From the NCBI GenBank assembly GCA_003008705.1, contig PDUO01000041.1:340209-404208 (forward strand): DNA of 64,000 bases. The letters are read 5' to 3'. The notes under the pieces are model-generated. The model saw only the letters and a program-made list of their open reading frames with translations. It did not search any database and had not been told where the DNA came from. Both the position numbers and the translations under genes were made by a program. The stretch comes from Pezicula radicicola (taxonomy: Eukaryota; Ascomycota; Leotiomycetes; Helotiales; Dermateaceae). Of this stretch, positions 1 through 11,447 are shown piece after piece (the stretch's first letter is position 1; each line of letters starts with the position of its first letter).

Positions 1-1
1 C

Positions 2-1345
2 AATTCCACTGTCCTAGAAAATATCAGTATCGTGGAGAGTAATATTAAAATTGTAGAGAGTATGATCAAATATGCCAATAACGTGAAAGCTGAGGTACGT
101 GCACACAACGCCAACACTGATGATTGCATCACTAAATACGCCGTGCGGTAGCTGAACCATTTACTTGATCTCAAGCAAAAGCAGGCGAATGCATGGGAAG
201 CGCGATTTGCGCGAGAAGGGTCGGAAGCAACCCAGAAGCAAGGCAATGTAGGGTTAAAAGATGACGGCGAGATTTCATATGCTTACCAGCTGACCCTTAC
301 CGCTCCAGACCATGCTCGTCTTTACCCTTGTAACGATTGTCTTTGTAAGTGAATGATACACCTCTGGTCATCTTTAGCTGTGGGTCGTCACTTATTAATG
401 TGACCATAGCTACCTCTCTCATTCATCTCAAGCTTTTTTGCCCTATCTGTCAACAAATTCCCCAAGGACCCTACCTCTGGTAACACCGCATGGCCACTAA
501 GCATGGTCTGCGGATATCTTTGTAAGGCTTATGATCTCCAGGCCCTGCCACTAAATGCACATGCTAATACACGCTCATTAGTTGGAATTTCCGCCGCAAT
601 TTTCATCCCACTCATCTTTATCGCCCTCTGGATCAACCAAATATCATCTTGGATAGCAATAAAATGGGTAAAGATGTTCCCTTCGAAAAATAATCATCAG
701 GCCACGACGGAGTTCCCCACGAAAGAGGAGGCAAAGAAAGTAGACGACGATTCGGACAACGAGGACAGCAACGAGGGGAATGACTCAGAGAGTGTCACAA
801 GCTCCACTATGACCGAGATTGCCATGGCTACCTCTAGATATGCGCGGTTATGTGGCAAGTTCACAATACACACCACGATCCCAGGTCTTCGCAGACTATG
901 GGAATACAAGAGCTATTCAAATGAGGAGGAGCAGGACAACGACTACATGTGGGACGAGGTGATTCGAGACTATCCACTGCATCACTACCTCTCCAAAATC
1001 AGCAATTGGGTGGGTGTAAAACTGCAACGGCTGCTGCCCGGGTCGAACATGAAGCGTAAGCAGAGACACGTCTCGGACAGTGATAGCGAGAGTACATACA
1101 CCACTGACTCTGATGGTGATCTGGTACGCCGATCTTGGACACGCCGTCGGTACCGTCGGGATTCTTGGTCAAGAACTGTGAGACGCGCGAGCACTTTCGC
1201 TGATTCTGATGTAGAAGTTATAGAAGTGCCGCCTCCTAGCCAGCCGACTCTAACTCCCCTTTTCGGGCATATGTTGCCTGTGCTGTCCCGGAGAAGACCC
1301 CGGCCGGGATCGCCGGATATTGAGAGGGGATCGGTCGAGTCTTAA
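2..1345 (+). CDS. CorA-like Mg2+ transporter family membrane protein, 3' part
   Basis: This is the C-terminal part of a gene that begins outside the window. Exons read <2-94, 152-247, 309-344, 410-521 and 582-1345. The four introns are 57-65 nt, all GT...AG, and joining them keeps one frame. The joined protein carries the marker LLDLKQKQANAWEARFARE, then QGN-TMLVFTLVTIVF-LPLSFISSFFALSV (first membrane helix) and CGYL-FGISAAIFIPLIFIALWI (second helix). That is the end of the fungal CorA-like family. The family's classical GMN pore motif is not present after helix 1; the sequence there is ALSV. A hydrophilic tail of about 240 residues follows, with an acidic stretch and serine/arginine-rich segments. 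Transport is inferred from family only. An ATG at 503 lies inside exon 4 and is not the true start. Confidence 0.85.
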
Positions 1346-2054
1346 ATGTTTCTAGTTTACTATTACTCTATGTACCAACTTGTCCCTTAGAATCTACTAG
1401 AACGAATCCTAACCTTCTATAACCTAGTCCTAATATAGGAGTAACTATAGTTAAAGGGAGTAATATTTAAGGTAAAGGAAATTTAAAAGAGGATTAAATA
1501 TATATTTTAAACTATAATAACTAATTATAATTATAATTATTATATTTTAAATTAATATTAAAATAAAATAACTTTAAATAATTTTTTTTTAAATAAAGTT
1601 TAAAATATAAGTTTAACTAAGAGAGTCTTATATAATTAAATTATATTCTTTGAATTCTCTGTAACCGCGTAAAACAGGTTATAGCCCCACTCTATAACTT
1701 CACCGCACCAGGGCCTAAATACCCGAGATGAGAGTCAAGGGCTGCTACGTATAGTTCGTAGTCGTGCACAGCTGTAAATGACCCAGGAAGAGGATCGCTT
1801 ATGCAAGATTACCTTTTGATTACACCTTGATTACTGAACCCCTTGCTCCTTATAATTTTGACTGGCATCTAAGCTCTGCCCCCCAATCATTCCATATCAT
1901 TCCTATGCATGGCGCCTAAAATATTGTAGGTCGGCAGGTTTATTCAGCCGCTTCCGTGGCAATCACCTGTCTGCATTAGCAAGCAGTAGCAAACCCAAAC
2001 CTCCCTTCTCTATTTTCTCACTCCTTCAACTTTCCCTCTCCAAATTCCGAAAAT
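1346..2054. other. intergenic; AT-rich tract, then promoter side of the SDR gene
   Basis: No gene is seen. Bases about 1400-1660 are extremely AT-rich with many TpA steps, resembling RIP-altered DNA. The last 100 bases before 2055 are pyrimidine-rich (CT runs near 1996-2040), as is common just upstream of fungal start codons. Confidence 0.7.
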
Positions 2055-3169
2055 ATGACTGAAGCATCAGAGGAGTTCGTTATCAAACCGGATACCGCCA
2101 AGGCCGTCAAAGCCTTTGTCTGGAGCCAACTCTTCGTGACACCCAAACTGCCCACCACTTCCTTCGCTCATCAAACAGTCATCGTGACCGGCTCCAACAT
2201 CGGTCTCGGGTTGGAAGCAGCGCGACATTTCTACCGTCTCGATTGTGCCAAGTTAATCCTTGCTGTGCGAGATATCGAGAAAGGAAATGCAGCGAAGGAA
2301 GACATTGTCAAAAGCGTCAGACACCGGACTGATGCTGAAGCCATCGAATCCTGGCCTCTGGACCTTAGCAGCACGGAATCCACCCTCGCGTTCGCCGAGC
2401 GCGCCAAGAAAGATCTCCCTCGTGTCGATGTTGTGGTAGAGAATGCGGGAGTTAATGCCAGGACATGGGGTATAGTCGAGGCATTCGAGCAGACAATCCA
2501 AATCAATGTCGTGAATACCCTTTTACTCGCCCTATCCCTCCTGCCAAAGCTTCGTGAAACCAAGATCAGCTTCACAGATTCATTATCTCATTTAGTCATT
2601 GTGACTTCCGAGGCTTACAGGTTGACTCCATTTCCCGAGGTCAACGCCCCGGATCTCTATGCAGCGTTGAACGATGATAAGCAAACCTACGTTGCCCAAA
2701 GAAGGTGGGTGAAGCCCTCTTGCCTTCCAAAGTAACCATGTAAAGCGAACAGTTTTTTGATCCCTACAGATACGAAACCAGCAAACTACTCGAAGTGCTC
2801 TTCATCCGTGAACTAGTTTCCCGCCTCAAGACCTCCAAATCACCCGCACCACCACCAATAATCAACCTAGTCTGCCCTGGTCTCAACAAGTCAACCGTTA
2901 ATCGTAGCGGCAAATCCATACCCCTTGGCTTCCGAATCGTACGCTGGATATTCGATCGCAATAGGGAGATCGGCTCGCGGAATTTCGTGTACAGCGCCAC
3001 TGCTGGACCGAGTTCTCAAGGGCAGGTAGTCAAGGATGGGAAGATTCCGGCTGTAGAGGAATGGATTGCTACCGAGATGGGACAGAAGGTGCAAAAGAAA
3101 GTGTTTGAGCAGACTTTGAAAGTGCTTGAAGCGAGGAAGCCGGGAATTGGTGAGTCTGTTGGACTTTGA
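2055..3169 (+). CDS. short-chain dehydrogenase/reductase (SDR)
   Basis: Two exons, 2055-2704 and 2770-3169, give a 349-residue protein. The 65-nt intron begins GTGGGT and ends CTACAG. Joining creates the catalytic motif YETSK at about residue 218. The Rossmann motif TGSNIGLG (around residue 45) and ENAG (after beta-4) are present, and S/T-rich residues precede the Tyr as expected of the Ser-Tyr-Lys catalysis. The family reduces carbonyls or oxidises alcohols with NAD(P). It has no membrane segment and no cluster partner that fixes the substrate. The order of motifs resembles fungal retinol-dehydrogenase/WW-oxidoreductase-like SDRs. The start is the first ATG of the open frame, preceded by a pyrimidine-rich leader. 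Confidence 0.9.
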
Positions 3170-4102
3170 GATCAGGATGAAGGATTAGTAGTATTAAGCG
3201 AGATGTAGTGTTTATAATAAGTTTATTGGAGTATGACATTGTCGACTTCTGGAGACAAAGTTTCCTTGGTTGCAAAGGCGACAGCTTCTTTAATAAGCCC
3301 GGCGTGGACAATGAATGCATGTCGTCGTCAACTGTTCTTCGAGTCTTTGGTATTGTTTTATCTCGTCGATATATGGATACAGAGCCTGAACTATCCTTTC
3401 CCTTGTGTACTTGTTTTGCTGGGAATCAATGTCAAAGAAAAGCTCTTTACTCAGAGATGGGTGAGGAGGATCGTGAATTCCACACCAGTGGCTCTTTATG
3501 GGAACATGTATACCCTAGCTGACGGCGTGATTATCGCGTAGGATTTGAAGAAAACCACGGGTATTACGGAGCCTCTGAACTGGTCTAATTTGACGTGGCT
3601 CGTATGGGTCGACTCGTGTCAAAAAGCATCACCCACCGTCACTCCAAGCAATTTGCAGTATGTCATTCAACACTAAGTTGCTAATGTCGCTACGATGAAA
3701 ATCATCGAGCAAGCTTTGGGGGGGGGGGNGGGCGGGTCCCCATCACGGGAGCAGTAGTTCTGGAACTATCCAAGGAAAGAGAACTTGGACAGCGGGTTCC
3801 TAATAACAACTTTTTGGCAATGCTTGGAACTGCAAGTGGAGAGCATGGAATACAGTATAGCCGCAGCATGTAGCTGCACCCCGCATTTCAGCAAGTATTC
3901 TACCCACCCGGGCCGTGTCGCTCCTCTAAGCTTCGGGCCAGAAGCCGTGTGGGGGCGGTAAAATGTTTGCCCAGTGCAGCACACATGCTACATAGATATT
4001 AACGTGCAACTACACAAAACTCTCCCGCCCAACACATGCCGTCCTAAATCGACCTATAGTTAATGGCACCTGTACCTTTTACTACACTATCAGCCTGCGA
4101 GT
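3170..4102. other. intergenic; G-run with an undetermined base
   Basis: Short open frames at 3208-3541 have no recognisable motif and are not called. A G-homopolymer at 3718-3728 is followed by the only N (3729), probably an assembly or sequencing uncertainty. The last 80 bases lead into the aldehyde dehydrogenase relic. Confidence 0.6.
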
Positions 4103-4890
4103 ATGACTTCCGTAGCAGCAAACGGCGGTGCTAATTGCCACAGCAACGGTAACAGCAACGATACTAGCAGCTCCCTTAACTTCGAGACTTTCTAAAATAT
4201 CGTGAATGGCTCTCTAGTCGAGATGACAGCTTACCGAACGGCTATCAATCCAGCTACGGGGAAACCCCTCTGGCAGGTCCCTGTCACTGCTCTCGGAGAC
4301 CTGGATACTGCCGTTGCAGCATCTAAAACTGCATTTAAAACATAGTCTCAATATTCGGTACAAGATCGAAAGGCGGCTGTGCTTACCTATTCCGAAGCGT
4401 TGGAAAAGGAAAGAGCTGGCTTTGTTAGACTCTTGACTATCGAGCAGGGAAAGCCAGTAAGTCGACTTTTCTATATAACTATAATCTTTACAGGTTTATT
4501 TCGCGCAGAGCAACTGACTTGTCGAAGACAGCTATGGCCGACTACGAGTTTACGTGTACCGTACGCCGGATGAGAAACATGGCAGGACTGAACATCCCCT
4601 AGGAAATCATTGAAGATAATGAAGAACGCCAGACAGTCGTGCGCTACACTCCCCTTGGGGTCGTCGGAGCTATTATGCCACGGAACTTCTCTATCTTGCT
4701 CGCAATCGGCAAAATGGCACCTGCACTCCTAATAGGGAACACTATTATAATAAAACCTTCGTAAGCAACTAGTCATTTATTGCGAGATGTATCAGACACG
4801 GATGCAAAGTAGGCCATTTGCACCGTATTGCGGCTTAAAGCTCGCGGGATTAGCCCAGGCTTACTTCCCTACGGAGGAAGGAACAGTAAG
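4103..4890 (+). pseudogene. aldehyde dehydrogenase relic, N-terminal half only
   Basis: The ATG at 4103 opens a frame reading AINPATGKPLWQVPV, then RYTPLGVVGAIMPRNFSILLAIGKMAPALLIGNTIIIKPS, the NAD-binding part of the ALDH superfamily (succinate-semialdehyde/lactaldehyde dehydrogenase type). The frame is broken by TAA at 4193, TAG at 4343 and another TAG just before the EIIEDNEE segment, all explicable as C-to-T or G-to-A changes. A 37-nt GT...AG interval near 4459-4495 marks an old intron. The canonical PWN motif reads PRN. Similarity fades after YCGLKLAGLAQAYFP near 4870, so the catalytic Cys/Glu half is absent. It cannot make an active enzyme. Confidence 0.8.
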
Positions 4891-5149
4891 AAAGATCCCC
4901 CATCGGCCACCGCCTTCGAATAGCCTGTACAGGCCTATACCAGCTCCGAATTCTAAGAAGTCATGTGAGCGCGAAAAGCATTTCCCCTATAAGATAAGAT
5001 AAGGTAATTCACTAAGTAGGTTATAGCTGCGTCATAACCTGTGAAATTATCAGCTAACGCTATGGGGCATAGCTTCACATCTCTTGACATTCTAACTAAC
5101 GCCATTAGGTATAGTACCATCCTATCTCGATCGCAATGGCAGTAGCAAT
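4891..5149. other. intergenic, promoter side of the protease gene
   Basis: Nothing coding is seen. The stretch separates the dead ALDH from the protease-like gene and may hold its promoter or a first non-coding exon. Confidence 0.5.
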
Positions 5150-6865
5150 ATGGACGGTGTTATAGCAACAACACCAACACCAACACCAAAAGCCGTCTTG
5201 TGCCTCGACAATATCATCATGTCGTCGCACCAAGAATTCCACCACTTCCGTATTCCCCGCCATCAGCGCAGCCTCTATGGCATAGACGGCCTTACCATCC
5301 TCGCTAGCAGCCATCCATCGAGTGCGGCCTGCCTCTGTGCCGATTCGGCAAGCACCTTTCCGACAGCCAAGAACCTCCTCGTCCTCGAAATCGGACGTAC
5401 ACAGCTCGAAGATAAGTTTCTAGAAATTTACGATCATGTCCTTCACCATCAGATGTGCTCGGCTATTGAGCATACGCTGCTAGATGGTGACTGGGGCCTC
5501 GATGCCTTCCGGCTCGGCTTTGACGCTGAGCAGTGCAAGAACCCGATTACCATCCAACTAGTCATGGCGCCAACTGCCAGCGTATCCGAGGAGCAGCAGG
5601 AGAATGCAGCTTGTAGGATTGTGGCAGATATCTGCTCGGTCTTGGCTGCTATTGGTGGTGCTATTGATTCAAGCGAGCTGAAATCGTATGTCTACCTCCT
5701 CCCAATGCATGTTTTTCTCCTCTGAGAATTTCCAATTTCTTACGGCCGATAATACAGGATCCACGTTGATGTCTGCCGGGACGACGAGCGTTCTGCATCC
5801 ACTTCTTCTTCTTTTTCTCCTCCCGGCAACCTCGACCCCTCCTTCTCCCTTCATGAACGCAACCCCGAAATCTATGACTCGGCCGCGGCTCGGCTCCCAT
5901 ACACGTCCATCGGTCCGGTTGAACCGTCTAGCGTCGGCGTTATCACAGGATACATCGAGCACTGCGATGAGAATGGACAGACGAACGTGTACGCAGTTAC
6001 GAACCAACACGTTGTTGATCCATACGATACCTTAAGGTTTGGCAAGCATCCAAAGCGCCGAGTGACATGCCCAGCACAAGGCGATCACGCCATGACCATA
6101 CAAAACCTTACAGATAGGATCGATGTATTGCAGTCCGGCCTTGAGACCTCTCGCCTGCAACGAACTCTGGACAACGCAAAACAGTATAACATTGACTTTG
6201 GTCATGTTCATGGCACTTCAGGCTTCAACCGACTACTTCCCGAGTCAGAGAGTCGCAGTGACTGGGCTATTATATCTATCACCAACCCTGATATCTTGCC
6301 CGAAAATAAGGTATGTTATCCTAGTCGAGAATAAAGACTCGATAATTTCCGCCGATGTAAGCTGATCTAAGTCCCACCGCAGCACGTCCGCTCAAGCCCA
6401 GCGAGCTCCGTTCTCTCATTCGACCACCCACGTTACGACCCACTTACTATTGAGTTTCTCCGCAATGCTAAGCAATATTTCGATGCAGGCCCTTCTTTCA
6501 AAGCCCCTCGACAAAACGACCTAAGTATCAATGAGCTTGTTTTCAAACCAAGAAGTCGAACTACCAAAGACTGGGTCGGAGGCAGATTCAATGGTATCCG
6601 AAGCACGCAAAAGATCAGGGGCGTCAAGACAAGAGAACAGAGTTTGGTTGCTCTAAGTCAGCGTGGAACCATGTCCGCTAAAGGAGACTCCGGATCACTT
6701 ATCCTCGATCAGGAATTCCGACCAGTCGCTATACTTTGGGGTGGCGGTTGGCACGACTTTGCTCATGGTCCACGCGATGTTTCGTATGCGAGCCCTATTT
6801 CGAAGGTTCTAAGGGACATCGAGCTGCGCATGGGCTGGAAGGAGGGAAGTGTTCGGATGCTTTGA
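5150..6865 (+). CDS. trypsin/chymotrypsin-fold serine protease-like protein
   Basis: Three exons, 5150-5685, 5758-6310 and 6383-6865, join in frame to 523 residues. Both introns are 72 nt with GTATGT donors. A triad can be proposed: His in AVTNQHVV (about residue 263), Asp in SDWAII (about 347) and Ser in AKGDSGSLI (about 465). The spacing and the GDSGS motif fit the trypsin-like peptidase fold. About 180 residues precede the protease domain and match nothing I recognise. They are free of signal peptide or membrane helix, suggesting an intracellular protein. The ATG at 5150 is a choice; an upstream exon is possible because the first residues (TPTPTP) look untidy. The target is unknown. Confidence 0.75.
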
Positions 6866-6975
6866 GATTATTAGGAGAGAGAGAGGTAGCTTTTCTAGTC
6901 GGGGGTAGTAGAGAGATACTTTTAGGCGCTTGCTTCTCGACTAGGTAGTCACTAAATATGATCAATCAAAAACAA

Positions 6976-7214
6976 TACCGTACGAATTGGTTTATAAGAG
7001 ATCATTTTCATTGGGGCAACTAAGTTACCCAGATCAAGTGAGTTACCCAGATCAAGTGAGTTACCTAGATCAATTGAGTTACCTAGATCAAGTGAGTTAC
7101 CTAGATCAAGTGAGTTACCTAAATCAAGTGAGTTACCTAAATCAAGTGAGTTCCTCGAATCATCTGAATAAACATTCATTCAAAATGATCTCTTATAAAC
7201 CAATTCGTACGGTA
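6976..7214. repeat. 33-bp perfect inverted repeat enclosing a minisatellite
   Basis: Bases 6976-7008 (TACCGTACGAATTGG...) and 7182-7214 are exact reverse complements over 33 bp; the match stops abruptly at both ends. Between them lies an 18-bp tandem repeat. The whole could fold into a long hairpin or represent a small foldback/MITE-like element. No target-site duplication is obvious. It lies about 110 bp past the protease stop codon, so it could also sit in that transcript's 3' end. Confidence 0.85.
7023..7166. repeat. 18-bp tandem repeat, about 8 copies
   Basis: The unit is AGTTACCYARATCAAGTG. Seven near-perfect copies run 7023-7148 and a degenerate eighth follows. Because 18 is a multiple of three, both strands are open (YLDQVS on plus, NSLDLG on minus), but there is no sign of a real gene. 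Variation between copies is mostly C/T and G/A. Confidence 0.9.
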
Positions 7215-8334
7215 ATCGTCGGCGGCTGGGTTAACTAGTCTCGAAAGATGTTTTTAGTCGATTATAATACCTTACAGAGATCTGCAGAGACCTAGTAATA
7301 GTGCCGGATTCTGGAAAGGGTGTCGCTCAGAATAATGTATTCGATACTATTACAAAACAAAGGAAGGCTGTCGGAGCTCACGTGACTAGACATCTCGCTT
7401 AACCTGGAATAAATTCTTCCCCCTCCCCCTATACAGCCCGGCCTGGCTTCGCAGGTGTTAAAATTGCTCGAATTGATCGATTTTAATACTTCAAAAGATA
7501 AATATTACTATCTATCTATTCTATTACCTACTGTGCTCTTTAAACTCCAATTCTACCTTATTTTAAGATTACTTTAGGAGGCTTGGTATTATCCTGCATA
7601 TAGTAGGCAAGAGGTACAAAAGATGCAGAAATATTAAAACTATTCTTAAATTCTAGTAGTTAGTATTGGTAAAATAAAAGGGAATATTGATATATAGTAT
7701 CTAGCGGGGTTTATAAGTACTGATATGGAAACACCTTCTAGGTAGAACCGGATGGAGTTGTATATTAGTAGGATGGCTACGCTTTGGGGGCTTATGTATA
7801 CTGAGATTGAGATGTTGATTAGGGAAGAGAAGATCATATTGCGCAGAGGTTCTGTTGGTAGTGCTCGGGGTGACAGAGACAGAGATTGAGGTAGAGACAG
7901 ACACTCTAAGACTGTATTTCGGGATAAGACTACTGCAGTAAAGCAGGAGCGTGCGTATAGTCAGCCTATTACCGGGGAGTCTATTGCTGGAACTGGGAGT
8001 GGGAGATTTGGTGGTGGTAAGAGGGGAGTGAAGACTGTTAGAGAGACGCTACCCGTGTAACACGAGCTTATTACCGAGCTACTAATAGGACCGTTTTATT
8101 TAGTATCTTTATTAAAAGAGAGCTTGGAGGTGTTGATGCTAACAGGCCATATGGCTAGGAATTGGCTAGTGCTTTGCTAACCGTACAAGTACATCCTCTG
8201 CTGCTGTCATGGTGCTTAAATTGGCCATGGTTTTAGAGGGGTATAACAGTCATTTGCCGTATAAGATAATATACAAATTTAATATATTTGCTATATCGTG
8301 ATTCAACCTCACGAAAACAACTCCAATGAACCTA
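7215..8334. other. intergenic; degraded repeat-like DNA
   Basis: Segments at about 7690-8060 keep stretches of plausible coding sequence broken by stops (GRDRH-type Arg/Asp-rich, then Gly-rich), suggesting a degraded mobile-element protein, but no family is recognised. The rest is AT-rich. Confidence 0.35.
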
Positions 8335-10155
8335 TTACAGGGGAGCTGGAGCACTGACACCATCGTAACTCCAGCGACAAACATTATCATACATGTTACC
8401 AGGCGCCAAGCTGATTGTCTCGTTATTGAAACCAGTACGAGCCAAGGTCTTCTCGGTCCCGTTGTACTGAGGCCAGAAAGCATCAAGACCGTTCTGGGGG
8501 TTCTTAGCAAAGCTAGACCAGACATCGCGGAGGTAGTTTCCAACAGTGACTTCAGCTGGAGTACTAGCAAGTAAGGTCTGATTAACAGTGTTAAACAATG
8601 GATAGATATCGGCAGTGTGATAGGCGCCGCTCGGTGGAGTAGTAGTAAGGACCAAGTTGGGGAAGTCGCCGAAGTAGCGGTATCTCCAGGTTGGGTTGCC
8701 ATCAGCGACGGATTGCTCGATTCTTACAACGTCGGCACATGTATACAGGCGGTCGTTGAAGTCGGTCCAGAAGCTCTCGTTCTGTGGCGCTTCTAAGAGC
8801 TTAAAGAGACCTGCCTCATTGTGAGTGTTACCGATTAGGTAGCCACCCTTGGCTGCGGTGCGGTTGAGGTAGCTCGAGAAGACCAATTCATTATCAATGA
8901 CTGGTCCGTATGGAGAGGGGTTGATTGGAACATTGGCAGGGTCGTAACCAGCTAAGATCTCGTCGACAGTCTTGTTTACCATGCAGTCGCTAACGGCAAC
9001 TGGGTCAGACGTGGCGTTTCCGCAGCCAACCAAGTTAGTGACGTGGAACCAGCGGTCGTTGGTCTCTAGTGCAGTAAGGGCTGGGAAACCGTAAAGAGTT
9101 GCGCTCATCTCGATAAAACCGGAAACAATTGGGTCATCGGCGTAAGCAAACGAGTAGAAGTCAACAATGCCAGCGCCAGCAGATTGTCCAAATATGGTAA
9201 TGCGCTCTGGGTCACCACCAAATTGCTCAATATTGTCACGAACCCATTCCAAGGACATTCGAACGTCGCGGAGACCAAGATTAGCTGGAGTGGCTGGGTT
9301 ACCAGGGAATCCGAAAGTGTTAACACGGTAGCTGTTCTCTGATTAGTACATGATATGTCTGTGCCAAACTTGGGTGGGTTCTCACTTCATCGAGACAACA
9401 ACAACATCAGTCTCGTCAGCAATGAATTGCCCACGGAAACCCGCCTGCCTAGAGCTGCCTAGGACACGTCCAAGTTAGAAGGATGCGATCACAGGAGGTT
9501 TACTGAGCAACACCCACCTGACACATAAGCCCCTCCATAGACCCAGATAAGCACAGCTTTCTTAGCCTCTCCAGTCTGCGGCTTGGTCCAGACGTTCAAG
9601 GTCAAACAATCCTCGCTGGCTGGGTATACTTCGCTTGCGAAGGCTGCAGCAAAAGTTGGCGGAATACCAAGGTTCTGGGGTGGTGCGCTGCTGGTGTTGT
9701 TGCTTGGAGGTGCTGATGGTGGTTGGATACAGGTTGGACCCTATGAAAATATGTAGTCTTAACAAGCGGCAGAAGGAGAGGTTTTCGTGCCATTACGACC
9801 GGTTGAGGAAGACATCGAACTCCAGCTGAATGCCGAGGATGGGATACGCGACGATTGAACTTACGAATGCGGTTGCGTTGACGGTACCATTGCCGGCATA
9901 ACGGACTGGAGGTTGGAAACGAAGGCGTCCAAGTGGAGGTGCGGCATATGGAATCCCGACATACTCGGAGACCTTGGAGACGTTTGCCGCAGCGTGACCT
10001 ACAACAAGACCGCTGGTGGTTCGCACAGCCTGACCAACAGTCCAGACGGAACTGTCACGCGGGCGCTCGATGTGGTTGACGGGAGTGGCAGTTGCGAGGA
10101 GGGAAAAGGCGACAATGGTCTGCAGGACCTGGTTGAGAGCGGTTTGTAGCTTCAT
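8335..10155 (-). CDS. secreted type-B carboxylesterase/lipase
   Basis: Four exons on the minus strand, 10155-9865, 9740-9518, 9458-9386 and 9331-8335, give 527 residues. Introns are 124, 59 and 54 nt. An N-terminal hydrophobic stretch (TIVAFSLLATATPV) is a likely signal peptide. The alpha/beta-hydrolase core shows SEDCLTLNVW, VYGGAYVSGSS (oxyanion loop), MNYRVNTFGFPG and the nucleophile elbow FGQSAGA (Ser about 246). GNTHNEAGLF supplies the likely acid and AYHTADIYPLF the likely His region. Several N-glycosylation sequons occur. The usual GESAG reads GQSAG, a variant found in fungal members. The enzyme should hydrolyse carboxylic esters outside the cell; the substrate is open. Confidence 0.92.
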
Positions 10156-11447
10156 GATGGCTGATCAAGAGAATGTAAGGTAAGAGAAGCGGGTGAAGGG
10201 CATGTGAAAGGAAGCCTAGCCATTGTATATATTAGTTCCAAATCCCCATGATGAAGCGTGCAACGTAGAGTAGCATACATAATCATAATGTAAAGCCAAG
10301 ATCCTAACATGGCATGACATCGGTGGCATGGCAGTGGTGGATCGTCGGATTTTAATTATAACGATGATTTTCATGCGACGGAAGCTAACAATTATAGTGT
10401 AGTCTAACGATCAGTCCCAATAGAAACCATTACTGAGGTTGTCATCGATATCGCTGTCCGTTGGCGTATGTATATTTTCAGCAAAACGCCGACCCTAGTC
10501 TAGTGTTGGCCGAAAATGAAGTGCTGCAAGGAAGTTTCGACCGATAGATAGAAATACAACCGAAGAGTAACCTTTTTCGGCCGGATGCACGAGTAAAGGT
10601 ACAATGTACCTTACCACAACGAACTGCAGGGTGGTCCCATGTCGTGCATGTTATGGATAGTAGTGGTCTGTCGAGTGAGCCGTGTTTCGGCCGACTCTTT
10701 CGCTCGCCAAGAGTGGCTGACCAAGACTCATGATATCAAGATATTAACTACATAGATTCATTGCTAATCTAAAGCTGTCCGTATTCCAAAATATCTCTGG
10801 AACTCCCTGACAATGATGGAACATCCAAGCATATACAGAAGAAGCGGAAGCCTAGATGTTTGATCTGCGGTGTAGATGTGTAGCTAAATTAGTTGAAAAT
10901 AAATCATGCTTTTTACGACGACAAGGAAATTAATCACTAACCTTGACCATAACAGCCGTTGTTGAGGCCGACGTTAGTGGTTATTTACTCTAGATAAACA
11001 ATCGATCAAGAGGGTCTTGTCTTATTGGTCATTCGATTACCTATCAGCATGCACATTTTAGCAGCTCCTGGGTTGTGCCCGAGGATGCTACAGCCAAGAA
11101 CGGTACCTTTCCCAAAAGTAGCCTCTTAGACAAACGCAAGCCCGTATACTCTTGTGGGGTCTCGCTTGCTGTCGCTCCTCTTGGGAGCTGTACTTTGCTT
11201 TGGGCCCCCGTTCGGACGGGATAGTATGTAATCACGCGATATAAACTATTAGTTACCAGTTTATCAGTCCGTTTATTAGTCCGTTTAAGCTAAATGTTAT
11301 CAGTTCAGTTTGGAGGGTCAAACTGAACTAAGCTGAACCGTTTGGACTATTGGCCACACTGATTTAAACAAGTACTAAAGTGTAGATTTCGATTGTCTAC
11401 TATGAATGTAGCACTGGTGCTGACAGCGTTAATGTACAATAATGTAT
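10156..11447. other. intergenic between two minus-strand genes
   Basis: No gene is seen. The part next to 10156 is the esterase promoter side. A perfect hairpin lies at 11302-11329. Near 11260-11290 the phrase AGTCCGTTTA is repeated, which may belong to a small degraded repeat. Confidence 0.5.
11302..11329. repeat. 11-bp perfect hairpin
   Basis: AGTTCAGTTTG at 11302-11312 and CAAACTGAACT at 11319-11329 pair perfectly around GAGGGT. It lies about 120 bp past the stop codon of the minus-strand SDR, so it could be part of its transcript end or a foldback remnant. Confidence 0.7.

Noticed and set aside
3208..3541. Two overlapping open frames of about 100 codons after the SDR
   Set aside because: No family motif, no convincing splice continuation, and they overlap in different frames.
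6952..7238. Hexapeptide-repeat proteins YLDQVS / NSLDLG
   Set aside because: Open frames are a by-product of an 18-bp DNA repeat inside an inverted repeat on both strands.
8250..8702. Minus-strand 150-codon frame and plus-strand frames over 8326-10149
   Set aside because: They are other-frame shadows of the carboxylesterase, whose own frame holds all family motifs.
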